DNA of 39,822 nucleotides from Candidatus Zapsychrus exili. Lineage in GTDB: Bacteria; Omnitrophota; Gorgyraeia; Zapsychrales; Zapsychraceae. A model generated the notes under the pieces. The model was not told the origin of the DNA and made no database searches. It was given only the letters and a program-made list of their open reading frames with translations. How positions within the stretch are numbered: the first letter of the stretch is position 1; the number at the start of each line of letters is the position of its first letter. Shown here in pieces: positions 24,377-31,896 of this stretch. The stretch is from contig JAVCCJ010000057.1 of the NCBI GenBank assembly GCA_030765585.1, positions 1 through 39,822 on the forward strand, given 5' to 3'. The position numbers and the translations under genes were made by a program.

Positions 24377-25392
24377 AATTTTATATTCTCCCCATTTCTC
24401 TTCATTGATTCTTGCGCTGCTTCTAGAATCTTTACCACTTTAAGACCATCTTCACCATTAGTCAGAGGCTCTTTATTATTATTTATACAATCCACAAAAT
24501 GATTACATTCTTCTTTTAAGGGCTCTACAAAATCAATCTTAGGAAATGTCACATCCCCTGCAGACTTAATTAATTGATATTTTCCAAAATCATCAAATGG
24601 CCCTAGCGAATCAGAAATATTTTGTTTCTTTATACCCTTATCATAAATCTGTATTTTTGAATCTGCCATATCGTCATATATTATCATTTTCTCGCTTCCA
24701 ACCACTGTCATCTTTCTTACCTTACTTGGATCAAGCCAGCTGACCTGAATATGCGCAACAATGTCCCCAGGAAAATGCATAACAACAAAAGAAATATCTT
24801 CAATACCCTTTTGGATAAAATCATAACCGCGAGCAGACACCATAGTTGGCATACTGCCTATTAAATAAAGCAAAATAGATATGTCATGTGGTGCCAAATT
24901 CCATAGAACATTTATATCTTTTCTTACTATTCCAAAATTAAGTCTTCTTGAATAAAAGTAATATGGTTTTCCTACTGTGCCCTTTTCTATCTGTCTTTTA
25001 AGTTCTTGTACTGCTCCATTATACTCAAATGTGTGTCCTACCATTAATTTGCAATTGTTCTTTTTAGATAAGGCAACAAGCTCCTCTGCCTCTTTGGTGC
25101 TCATGGCAAGCGGCTTTTCCACTAAAACATGTTTTTTATTCTCAATTACCTGTTTTGCAAGGCTGTAATGTGTGGATGCGGGAGTTGCGATAACAATTGC
25201 ATCTATATCATCGCAGAACAAATCCTTATGATCTTTAGTTGTTTTTATATCAGGATACTTTTTATTGATATAACTTATACGGGAGTCATCGAGTTCTGAG
25301 ACTTGTTTGACCACACAGTCTCTACAATCCGACAAATTTCTTAAAAGATTCGGCCCCCAGTAACCACAGCCAATTATACCAATATTAATCAT
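24373..25392 (-). CDS. Gfo/Idh/MocA-family sugar dehydrogenase (WlbA/WbpB-like), second copy
   Basis: A 339-aa paralogue of the protein at 4293-5306. Both start MIN(V/I)GIIGCG.WGPN and share EKPL, W(D/N)LAPHDIS and SWLDP.KVR motifs, with many identical positions throughout. GIIGCGYWG (5-13) binds NAD, and EKPLA contains the catalytic Lys. It is translationally coupled to the DegT aminotransferase (ATGA overlap), the usual pairing for making 3-amino sugars. It likely oxidises C3 of a UDP-N-acetylhexosaminuronic acid. It is the first gene of a short unit whose upstream region (25393-25506) shows no clear promoter. Confidence 0.88.
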   Translation of the reverse strand: MINIGIIGCGYWGPNLLRNLSDCRDCVVKQVSELDDSRISYINKKYPDIKTTKDHKDLFCDDIDAIVIATPASTHYSLAKQVIENKKHVLVEKPLAMSTKEAEELVALSKKNNCKLMVGHTFEYNGAVQELKRQIEKGTVGKPYYFYSRRLNFGIVRKDINVLWNLAPHDISILLYLIGSMPTMVSARGYDFIQKGIEDISFVVMHFPGDIVAHIQVSWLDPSKVRKMTVVGSEKMIIYDDMADSKIQIYDKGIKKQNISDSLGPFDDFGKYQLIKSAGDVTFPKIDFVEPLKEECNHFVDCINNNKEPLTNGEDGLKVVKILEAAQESMKRNGENIKL

Positions 25393-25506
25393 AGGAAAAT
25401 GTTGAATTGAATTAAATCGAATTAAATCTTGAGGATATTAAGATATCATCAATTTCTATATATTAAAAGTATTTTTTTTAACTTAATTAAGTATTAGTAT
25501 TAATAC

Positions 25507-27636
25507 TTATCTATCTATTTTATCTTTTATTTGCTTCAATAACTTGGGATCAATCTTTGCGCCATACATTTTTGCAGATTTTACATTAGATAGGGTCTCT
25601 TCATAGCGATTAGCCATAGCAAATAAATTTGCCATTTTTATATAAACCTCAGGCAAATAAGGAAACAAGACTACAGCTTTGTTATAACTGGCAAAAGCAC
25701 TATTTAAGTCACCGCTATTAATGTATAAATCGCCCAAACTAATAAAATAATTATAAAAATATGATCTTGCCTTAAAATTAGTAATGTAACTTATGGCAAA
25801 TTTATTTATCTCCCCTATTCTACCTTCATCAGTTATTAGCTTAGCGTTATCTTGCTCTTTAGATATAACTGCTATCACTTCATCAGTATTCGCTCCAAAA
25901 ACACCTGCTCTTCCCTTTTTGCAAATAGCTTCGTTTTCTTTAGAATAATAAATATTTCTATCAGCTTGCTGCCAGAATGGATACGACAACCATCTGCAAT
26001 GATTATATTCTTCTAAATATCTCTGAGTTCCTATTATATGTTTATCTAGCTTAATAAAGCGAACCGCAACCCCTACAATATGCAAACAAAACAAGCTTAA
26101 AACAATTACCTTAAACCATGTCTTTACTTTTTGCCCCTGCATAAAGTTTGCACCATTTAGCTCTGTAAATAAAAGGTGTGCAGCGCTAAGAATATAAAAA
26201 CAAATCGCATAAATAGAATACCAATGATGTATTTCTGTATACCTCATAGAGGACGCAAAACTAAAACAAAGTCCGACAAAAAGCAAGAATAGCGAGAATA
26301 GATATCTCTTTTTCTCTTTCGTTTTCTTTACTAAAAGCCGCCACATTGACACCATTAAAACAACTAGCTCGACGATAAATAAATTGAAAATAAATACTGG
26401 AACCGACTTTAATTCTTTATATATTTCAATAAAATTATTAAGCGCCAATACCTTGTTCTTCATAATTCCGGTAAAATAAAAATTTGAAAATGTTGCATAA
26501 ACAAAGTTTTGCGTATTATTTAAATATCCCTTAAACGATGCCGCCGCTGGAATACAAACAAGATATATAGATACAATTCCGCCTAATATCAATAAATTAA
26601 TAAACAATACTAGCGAATAAAGTTTTGCAACCAGACCGCTTTTCTTTATCTTGCACAAAACAAAGAAAACAACTGACGCAACAAGCAACGATATTAAAAT
26701 AGTCAAAGGAATAGTGATAAAGCTATCCCTCAAAGGTGCTGGGCCATAAAGCCAAGAATATATATACCTAGACATCTTCGGTATATACGCATAATCAACA
26801 TGGTCTGGTCTTCTGACAGACCACCAAGGGAATATAAGAATGTTTAAAATTGAAACAAAAAGGCAAGGAAACAAACTCTTAGTGCTTCGTTCACTATCAC
26901 TTTTTATATCATTTGAGGAAAATAGATAATAAAACATAAAGAGAATATAGAAGAAAATCGCAGGAGCTATTTGAACCTTTGAAAAGATAGACAGCCCAAA
27001 GAAACATCCACTAAAAATAAAGAATCTAAAATATTTAAGAACTGATAATTTGTTTTTTTGTAAAAAACTAAAGGTAAAATAAAAGGCAATAAAAAAGAAT
27101 AGCAGACTTAATGTCTCAGGCCTTACAACAGACACATGATAAATAACACGTTCTGATGTAATCAATATAAACGTCCACATAAAGCCAAACAACTTGCTTT
27201 TAGTTAAGCGATAAAATACGCCGTACATAAGAATGGAAAATAAAATTGCAATAAAAAACGCGCCCATACGACAAATATACGTTGCTCGCTCTACTATATT
27301 TAAGACATCTCTTATGCTTGTTGCATCCTTTAGATGTAATAATTGTTTATAATCACTGTTTACTGTTGCTGCTACCTTCATTGCAAAGCCATAAATGTTG
27401 TAATGAGTAATAGCGGGATAAAAAACGTGCGTGGCAGGATCTCCGTCATTGATTAACGAAGCTGATTCGACAGCAAATACAGAATCAATATCATTGCCAA
27501 ATCTAAAATACCAAGGATAAGAAGAGTTTCCTACTCCTTTAAAAAAATACCAGGAAACCCAAAGGCATATAATAACAATGGCTACTGTATGTAAGAAAGT
27601 TTTTTTATGTAGTGGAAGGTTTTTGAAAAGTTTCAT
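25507..27636 (-). CDS. Large membrane glycosyltransferase-like protein with C-terminal TPR
   Basis: A 709-aa protein. The first 500 residues hold about 11-12 membrane helices, with an extracytoplasmic loop after the first helix (FRFGNDIDSVFAVESASLINDGDP) carrying acidic residues as in GT-C/PMT enzymes. Residues about 520-640 form a soluble domain, and the last 75 residues resemble two TPR units (LGDLYINSGDLNSAFASYNKAVVLFP and the following IKMANLFAMANRYEETLS segment). This layout, GT-C membrane domain plus periplasmic TPR, recurs among predicted O-glycosyl or glycan transferases. Substrate unknown. A repeat-rich gap precedes its start. Confidence 0.7.
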   Translation of the reverse strand: MKLFKNLPLHKKTFLHTVAIVIICLWVSWYFFKGVGNSSYPWYFRFGNDIDSVFAVESASLINDGDPATHVFYPAITHYNIYGFAMKVAATVNSDYKQLLHLKDATSIRDVLNIVERATYICRMGAFFIAILFSILMYGVFYRLTKSKLFGFMWTFILITSERVIYHVSVVRPETLSLLFFFIAFYFTFSFLQKNKLSVLKYFRFFIFSGCFFGLSIFSKVQIAPAIFFYILFMFYYLFSSNDIKSDSERSTKSLFPCLFVSILNILIFPWWSVRRPDHVDYAYIPKMSRYIYSWLYGPAPLRDSFITIPLTILISLLVASVVFFVLCKIKKSGLVAKLYSLVLFINLLILGGIVSIYLVCIPAAASFKGYLNNTQNFVYATFSNFYFTGIMKNKVLALNNFIEIYKELKSVPVFIFNLFIVELVVLMVSMWRLLVKKTKEKKRYLFSLFLLFVGLCFSFASSMRYTEIHHWYSIYAICFYILSAAHLLFTELNGANFMQGQKVKTWFKVIVLSLFCLHIVGVAVRFIKLDKHIIGTQRYLEEYNHCRWLSYPFWQQADRNIYYSKENEAICKKGRAGVFGANTDEVIAVISKEQDNAKLITDEGRIGEINKFAISYITNFKARSYFYNYFISLGDLYINSGDLNSAFASYNKAVVLFPYLPEVYIKMANLFAMANRYEETLSNVKSAKMYGAKIDPKLLKQIKDKIDR

Positions 27637-27641
27637 AAAGA

Positions 27642-27805
27642 TTTGTCATCCCTGCGACTTTTTTGTCATCCCTGCGAAGGCACGTAAAGTCCCGTTGAGA
27701 CCACGTCCCTTTACGGGCAGGGATCTCCGCTTTTAAGAACTACTACTTCGCAATTGTTTAAGAGATTACTGTCTCCGCTTGACAGCTTCACAGGAATGAC
27801 AGCAT
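27642..27805. repeat. Dispersed repeat region between the YchF-like and GT genes
   Basis: GTCATCCCTGCGA occurs twice (27645-27657 and 27665-27677). The stretch 27669-27726 is a second copy, in opposite orientation, of the repeat at 22078-22137. Further on, CTGTC (from 27769) and GACAG (27781-27785) give a small inverted repeat, and 27795-27801 reads GAATGAC. No open frame of note is found in the 188-base gap. Confidence 0.7.
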
Positions 27806-27824
27806 GCTTGTACTCTACCTCTCA

Positions 27825-28901
27825 TTAAACATTAAAACGTATAAACATTATGTCACCATCTTCTACGATATAATCTTTTCCTTTTAACATCCATTTGCCA
27901 GCTTCTTTTAATTCAGGCTCGCCGCCAAGTTCAAACAAATCATTGCACTTAAATATCTCTGCACGAATAAACCCTCGCTCCATATCAGAATGAATTGACC
28001 CCGCAGCCTTTGGCGCAGAAGAACCTTTACGAGTTGTCCATTGATGAACCTCTGTTTCTCCAACAGTGAAGAAAGAAATCAAACCTAATGCGTCAAAATA
28101 AAGTGAGCTTAGCCTATTTAAAGCAGATTCTTCAATATTTAAATCTTTTAAGAATTCTTCTCTTTCTTGTGTCTCTAACAATGCAAGCTCTGCTTCTATC
28201 TTTGCTGATATCTGCATTACTTTTACATTGTAATCAGAATATTTTTCTTCTACATTTTTTATCAAAGATTGATCTGAGAGCTTATCATCTGCAACATTTA
28301 AAACCACCAACACAGTCTTTCTAGTCATAAAGTTGTATGTAGACATAATCTTTTTATCTTCGTCTGATATATCAAGATTAGTTAGCGGAAGGTTTTTATC
28401 AAGCAAGTCTTTCATTAAAAGAAGAATCTCTTTCTCTTTAACTTGAATGTTTGAAGCAACACCTTTTTTTGTATCAAGGTCTATGTTCTCAATTCGTTTT
28501 TCAACCAGCATAAGATCTCTTAGAATAAGCTCTGTAAAAACATTCTCAATATCTCTTAAAGCATCCACGCTTCCCTCTTCATGAAAAACAGACTCATCTT
28601 CAAATGCGCGAACGATGTGACACAATGCATCACACTTTTCTAAGCTTTTTGCAAATTCTCCGCTTGATACTGTTTCTTTATCAAACTTAGGGAGCAAGAC
28701 TACATCAATTTTTGCAGGGGATTCTTTGGCAGGTTTATACATATCGACCAATCTATCAAAACGATTATCTCTTACGAGCGCAGACCCTTGCTTAATATCT
28801 TGCCCGGAAGAATATCCTTCGTCGGATAAATTTTGTCCTGTTAATATTTCAAATAAAGTTTTTTTGCCAACTTGTGGAAGGCCAATTATTCCTATTTTCA
28901 T
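27825..28901 (-). CDS. YchF/Obg-type GTPase paralogue (DUF933 C-terminal domain)
   Basis: A protein of about 358 aa related to the ribosome-associated P-loop NTPase YchF/OLA1. The G1 loop reads GLPQVGKKTLFE (residues 7-18), with Lys14 where Ser or Thr normally binds Mg. A coiled-coil segment follows, then VVLNVADD in place of NKxD/NxxE. The C-terminal DUF933/TGS domain is clear (HQWTTRKGSSAPKAAGSIHSDMERGF and the ending EDGDIMFIRFNV). The ATG at 28901 was chosen because the longer frame to 28934 begins inside a terminator hairpin, and AGAAGAG lies just upstream of 28901. It is more divergent than usual YchF and could have changed nucleotide preference or lost hydrolysis. Confidence 0.82.
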   Translation of the reverse strand: MKIGIIGLPQVGKKTLFEILTGQNLSDEGYSSGQDIKQGSALVRDNRFDRLVDMYKPAKESPAKIDVVLLPKFDKETVSSGEFAKSLEKCDALCHIVRAFEDESVFHEEGSVDALRDIENVFTELILRDLMLVEKRIENIDLDTKKGVASNIQVKEKEILLLMKDLLDKNLPLTNLDISDEDKKIMSTYNFMTRKTVLVVLNVADDKLSDQSLIKNVEEKYSDYNVKVMQISAKIEAELALLETQEREEFLKDLNIEESALNRLSSLYFDALGLISFFTVGETEVHQWTTRKGSSAPKAAGSIHSDMERGFIRAEIFKCNDLFELGGEPELKEAGKWMLKGKDYIVEDGDIMFIRFNV

Positions 28902-28917
28902 CATCTCTTCTCTTTCT

Positions 28918-28946
28918 AAAAAACCCTTCTGCATTTTGCTGAAGGG
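28918..28946 (-). terminator. Intrinsic terminator after the two-CW gene, directly before the YchF-like start
   Basis: On the minus strand CCCTTC-A-GCA (28946-28937) pairs with TGC-A-GAAGGG (28933-28924) around a three-base loop. One A:A mismatch interrupts the stem, which is followed by six U residues (28923-28918). It lies 29 bases after the two-CW stop and 17 bases before the YchF-like ATG. Confidence 0.8.
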
Positions 28947-28975
28947 CTAAATTATATATAATAAATTAAAACTTC

Positions 28976-29332
28976 CTAAATATCTTTTCCTTTATCTTGC
29001 TCTGCTTCGTTTGATTGTTCTCTTCCTAATTTCTTTAACGCTTCATTTAAAAATGAAAACTTACTATCCTCTTGTTCTTGAACATACTCATAAAACTCAC
29101 ACTTAATACAATTAAATAACTTCTTTGAGAATATACCTTGTTTTTCTCCTCCACAAAATGTTCCAGCAACAACCCAACAACATCTTCCAGCATTCTTTCC
29201 GTTATTGATACCTTCTACGCTTTCTTCAGATGCAGCCGGACAAACTCCAAGACTTTCAGTCTTATCTCCACCCGGTTCTCTTCCACATTTCTTAAATTCC
29301 CAACAATTCTTTTTATCGCTTTTATCTTCCAT
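28976..29332 (-). CDS. Two-CW-domain cysteine-rich protein
   Basis: A 118-aa protein with the two-CW pattern: CWEFKKCGREPGG, LGVCPAAS, GRCCWVVAGTFCGGEKQG and NCIKCEFYEYV. The regular Cys residues suggest metal or Fe-S binding or redox sensing. Family members are found mainly in anaerobes, often next to signalling or sulfur genes; the exact role is unknown. The ATG at 29332 has GGAAGG six bases upstream; the GTG at 29347 is in frame but lacks such a site. The acidic C-terminal tail (about residues 90-118) is predicted flexible. A terminator follows. Confidence 0.72.
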   Translation of the reverse strand: MEDKSDKKNCWEFKKCGREPGGDKTESLGVCPAASEESVEGINNGKNAGRCCWVVAGTFCGGEKQGIFSKKLFNCIKCEFYEYVQEQEDSKFSFLNEALKKLGREQSNEAEQDKGKDI

Positions 29333-29353
29333 ATGCCGGCCTTCCACAAACCT

Positions 29354-29413
29354 CTAAGATTTTAATTCTGCTATTGTTTTCTTTAACTCTTCTAGTCTTT
29401 TTGAGTCTTCCAT
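29354..29413 (-). CDS. Possible 19-residue peptide upstream of the two-CW gene
   Basis: ATG at 29413 to TAG at 29354 encodes MEDSKRLEELKKTIAELKS, an amphipathic helix-like sequence. It lies 21 bases before the two-CW start, on the same strand. There is no strong ribosome site (AGGA about 13 bases upstream). It may be a real small protein, a leader peptide, or chance. Confidence 0.3.
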   Translation of the reverse strand: MEDSKRLEELKKTIAELKS

Positions 29414-29530
29414 AATTAAATAATCCTAAAAATGTTTTAAACGTTTTAAATTATAACTAAGAAATTTTGGCAGGACTTACTTAGAAGGTTATTCTAGTAT
29501 AAATATTTATATTAGTAAATAACATTATTA

Positions 29531-29622
29531 GGATGATAAAACGCTTAGCATTGAAATGCCAAACATTTATATTGCACTCTTAAGCGTTACCGCTTCATTT
29601 AGAAACACTAAGCGTTTCATCT
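29531..29622. repeat. MITE-like element with inverted ends
   Basis: AAACGCTTAG (29539-29548) and CTAAGCGTTT (29608-29617) are exact inverted repeats, and the match extends outward imperfectly through GATG/CATC. The inside includes ATTGAAATGCCAAACATTT, closely related to a stretch at 38577-38603. About 92 bases long, non-coding. Confidence 0.55.
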
Positions 29623-29648
29623 TGTCCCTATATGGTAGGGACGCACCA

Positions 29649-29672
29649 CCTACTTTTTTTAAAAAAAGTAGG
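29649..29672. repeat. Perfect 24-base palindrome
   Basis: CCTACTTTTTTT (29649-29660) is followed directly by its exact complement (29661-29672). It has no loop as DNA. It could act as a bidirectional terminator (it has T-runs on both strands inside the stem) or be part of a dispersed repeat. Confidence 0.7.
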
Positions 29673-29730
29673 CAAAAACCTTACAACGGCGTTTAACATC
29701 CAAAACAAAAACTTTTATGCTGTTTGGTAG

Positions 29731-29751
29731 GGGAGGGGCTTGTCCCCTCCC
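29731..29751. repeat. GC-rich REP-like hairpin
   Basis: GGGAGGGG (29731-29738) and CCCCTCCC (29744-29751) form an exact eight-base stem around CTTGT. It is much more GC-rich than its surroundings and has no U-run after it, which fits a REP-type element. Confidence 0.6.
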
Positions 29752-29833
29752 GAATAAGATTATAAATTAATATTTATAACGGGCTGCAGATTTTTGATGA
29801 GATTTATTGAAATATTATCAATCATAAGAAAAA

Positions 29834-30022
29834 TTATTTTTGCTTCCTTTTCGTACTCCTCAAACCTTTTCTAGAATTATATTTTAAGCAATCTTTTAAA
29901 TCATATGGATTCCCTGGTGCTTGAGATTTAGTAAAAATACATATAGGACAATTGTGTTCACCACAAGGACCAATAGGGACAAAACTTGCTTTCTTTTTAT
30001 TTTTCTGCGAATCTTGGTTCAT
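29834..30022 (-). CDS. Small basic protein with four Cys, function unknown
   Basis: A 62-aa protein I do not recognise. Cys20, Cys25, Cys28 and Cys45 are in PCGEHNCPICIFTKSQ and LKDCLKY, a spacing that could bind Zn or an Fe-S cluster. Both ends are Lys/Arg/Gln-rich. A good ribosome site (AAGGAG) precedes the ATG. It is the last gene of the metal-sulfur cassette on the same strand, about 90 bases after the CoA-binding gene, and may work with it. Real coding is supported by the ribosome site and the ordered Cys pattern. Confidence 0.6.
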   Translation of the reverse strand: MNQDSQKNKKKASFVPIGPCGEHNCPICIFTKSQAPGNPYDLKDCLKYNSRKGLRSTKRKQK

Positions 30023-30115
30023 TTTTACTCCTTACTGGCAATCTTAATTCACTTAAATAATATACAAAATCATTCCCCATTATGACTTTTTCACCTTTAA
30101 CCAATAGTGACATTT

Positions 30116-30475
30116 TTAAAACTGACCTGTTTTTAACATAACTAGGGTACAGGCATTAACTGTTTCAATGCCCTCTTCTTTCGCCTTATTCTCTAAATTA
30201 AAATTTTCCGCTCCGGGATTAAAAATAATCCTTTTAGGTTTCTTGGCAATAAGATCATCTCGAATCAAATTTGATATAGCAGCGTTAACATACAAAGTGA
30301 CTATATCAATGGACTCCGCAATTTCTTTAATTGAATCATAGACTTTAATTCCTTCAATATCCTTAATTTTCTTATGAATAGGATAAACCTCATGCCCCTT
30401 TTCTTTTAAAAACATCACGGCTTTATAAGAATAGCGATGTACTTTGTTTGATGCTCCCACAACTACTACTTTCAT
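30116..30475 (-). CDS. CoA-binding domain protein (YccU-like)
   Basis: A 119-aa single Rossmann-type CoA-binding domain (CoA_binding_2). VVVGASNKVHRYSYKAVMFLKEKGHEVYPIHKK (residues 3-35) is the nucleotide-binding start, and FNPGAEN and CTLVML near the C-terminus are family motifs. Family members bind CoA but have no established reaction; in other genomes they can regulate or assist acyl-CoA metabolism. It follows the BioB fusion by 13 bases, in the same unit. A link to biotin or pimeloyl-type thioesters is possible but speculative. Confidence 0.85.
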   Translation of the reverse strand: MKVVVVGASNKVHRYSYKAVMFLKEKGHEVYPIHKKIKDIEGIKVYDSIKEIAESIDIVTLYVNAAISNLIRDDLIAKKPKRIIFNPGAENFNLENKAKEEGIETVNACTLVMLKTGQF

Positions 30476-30488
30476 TTTTAAAACCCCT

Positions 30489-31895
30489 TTATCTTTTTAA
30501 CCAATAATCGGCAATAGATTTATAAAGCGTGCTTACAGCCAATATCGCACAATGGCAATGATCTTTTGGCAAATATCTTAATTCCTTAATAATTTTTCCT
30601 GGCGATATTTGCAAAACTTCTTGGATAGTCTTACCAAATGCTAAATGAGACGTCATTGTCCCACAGGCATATGTAAAAAAACAACCTCTTGTATAAAACT
30701 TAATGTCCTTAATGACATCTTCATTAATTGTAAGATAAAATTCCATTTCGTCTCCGCAAGGTCCTTTAATATGCGCTGACCCGTCTGGGTCATTCATTCT
30801 TCCAATATATTTCTTTTGAGTTATAGATCTTATAATGTGTTGAGGTATTTCATTATTATTTTGTGCTCTAACTGTCTGCAAATGCTTTTCTTTTTCAATC
30901 AACTCGTCTAACGAAAAATCAGAAACTATAGAGAATCCTGCATTTTTAATCATTTTATACGTTTCTAATCTAGACTCTCCTCTCGTATTTAAATACCCAT
31001 TAATGAATAATGAATTCGCTGGATAAAGTGCCAAAGACTGCATTTCTTTTAAATAAACTTCTCGACCTGCGGCTAAACGTATTTCCGAGTCAGGATTCAT
31101 CAATCTAAACAGACAAAGCACTCTTAAGCAATATTCAGGAGATAAGTCTAATTTTACTTCTAAAGACACTCCTTTGTTAGGTAAATAAAAATTAATAGGA
31201 ATAGACTCAACCTTTAACTTTCTTGTAGAACAGACCATATCATAAATATCATCTGCCGTTTCTCCCATACCAATAATAACGCCAGAACATACGTGTAAAT
31301 TTGCATTATGAGCTTCTTTTAAAGTTTTAACTCTATCTTCATAATTATGCGTACTACAAATATCAGAATAATAACGACTTGAAGTATTTAAATTATGATT
31401 CAATCTATCAAGCCCTGCTTCTTTTAAAATTTGAGCTTTTTCTTTATCCAAAAAACCATGAGAAACGCAAACCTGAATAGAATAAGTTGACTTAATTCTT
31501 TGAATCAATTCAGCTAAATAACGTGCCCGCTCTAACGACATTGAACGTCCGGAGAAAACCATACAATATCTATGCGCTCCACCTTCATAGGCCTGCTTAG
31601 CTTCAGCCATAATTTGTTCATCAGACTTCATGGAATATTCATTTATTTGAGTATCCGCCTCTGCTGATTGAACACAATATTTGCAATCTTCTGTGCACTG
31701 TCCATTTTGCACATTATTAATAACATGAATAGTTACTTCTCTACCAAAATATTTCTTACGAACCTCATAAGCCGTATTAAGCAATGGCAACAATTCAATC
31801 TCCTTAGAAGATAAGATAACATGAGCGTCTTTCCTTGATAAAGGCTCATTTAACAATCTCTGTTCTATTAAGTGAGAGTAAAATTCATTATTCAT
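30489..31895 (-). CDS. bioB: Biotin synthase fused to an IscU/NifU-N-type Fe-S scaffold domain
   Basis: A 468-aa protein; ordinary BioB is about 320-350 aa. Residues 1-345 form a BioB-like radical SAM domain: CTEDCKYC (Cys67, 71, 74) binds the SAM cluster. Cys111, Cys143 and Cys203, plus Arg273 in IRLAAGRE, match the auxiliary cluster ligands of E. coli BioB (Cys97, 128, 188, Arg260). Residues about 365-468 match IscU/NifU-N. GPCGDEM (Cys380, Asp382), YTRGCFF (Cys405) and HCHCAIL (His448, Cys449) correspond to IscU Cys37, Asp39, Cys63, His105 and Cys106. The scaffold could rebuild the auxiliary [2Fe-2S] cluster that BioB uses up as sulfur source. No other biotin genes are near. A DsrE-like gene lies one base upstream. 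Confidence 0.9.
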   Translation of the reverse strand: MNNEFYSHLIEQRLLNEPLSRKDAHVILSSKEIELLPLLNTAYEVRKKYFGREVTIHVINNVQNGQCTEDCKYCVQSAEADTQINEYSMKSDEQIMAEAKQAYEGGAHRYCMVFSGRSMSLERARYLAELIQRIKSTYSIQVCVSHGFLDKEKAQILKEAGLDRLNHNLNTSSRYYSDICSTHNYEDRVKTLKEAHNANLHVCSGVIIGMGETADDIYDMVCSTRKLKVESIPINFYLPNKGVSLEVKLDLSPEYCLRVLCLFRLMNPDSEIRLAAGREVYLKEMQSLALYPANSLFINGYLNTRGESRLETYKMIKNAGFSIVSDFSLDELIEKEKHLQTVRAQNNNEIPQHIIRSITQKKYIGRMNDPDGSAHIKGPCGDEMEFYLTINEDVIKDIKFYTRGCFFTYACGTMTSHLAFGKTIQEVLQISPGKIIKELRYLPKDHCHCAILAVSTLYKSIADYWLKR

Positions 31896-31896
31896 A

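Larger units (their letters stand above)
29414..29833. other. 420-base gap filled with palindromic repeats
   Basis: No convincing open frame is present on either strand. The stretch holds a MITE-like element at 29531-29622, a perfect 24-base palindrome at 29649-29672 and a GC-rich hairpin at 29731-29751, listed separately. The last 80 bases are plain AT-rich sequence. Confidence 0.6.

Noticed and set aside
29731-29751. The GC-rich hairpin as an intrinsic terminator of the metal-sulfur cassette
   Set aside because: There is no U-run on the minus strand after the stem, and similar GGGAGGGG hairpins are typical of REP elements.
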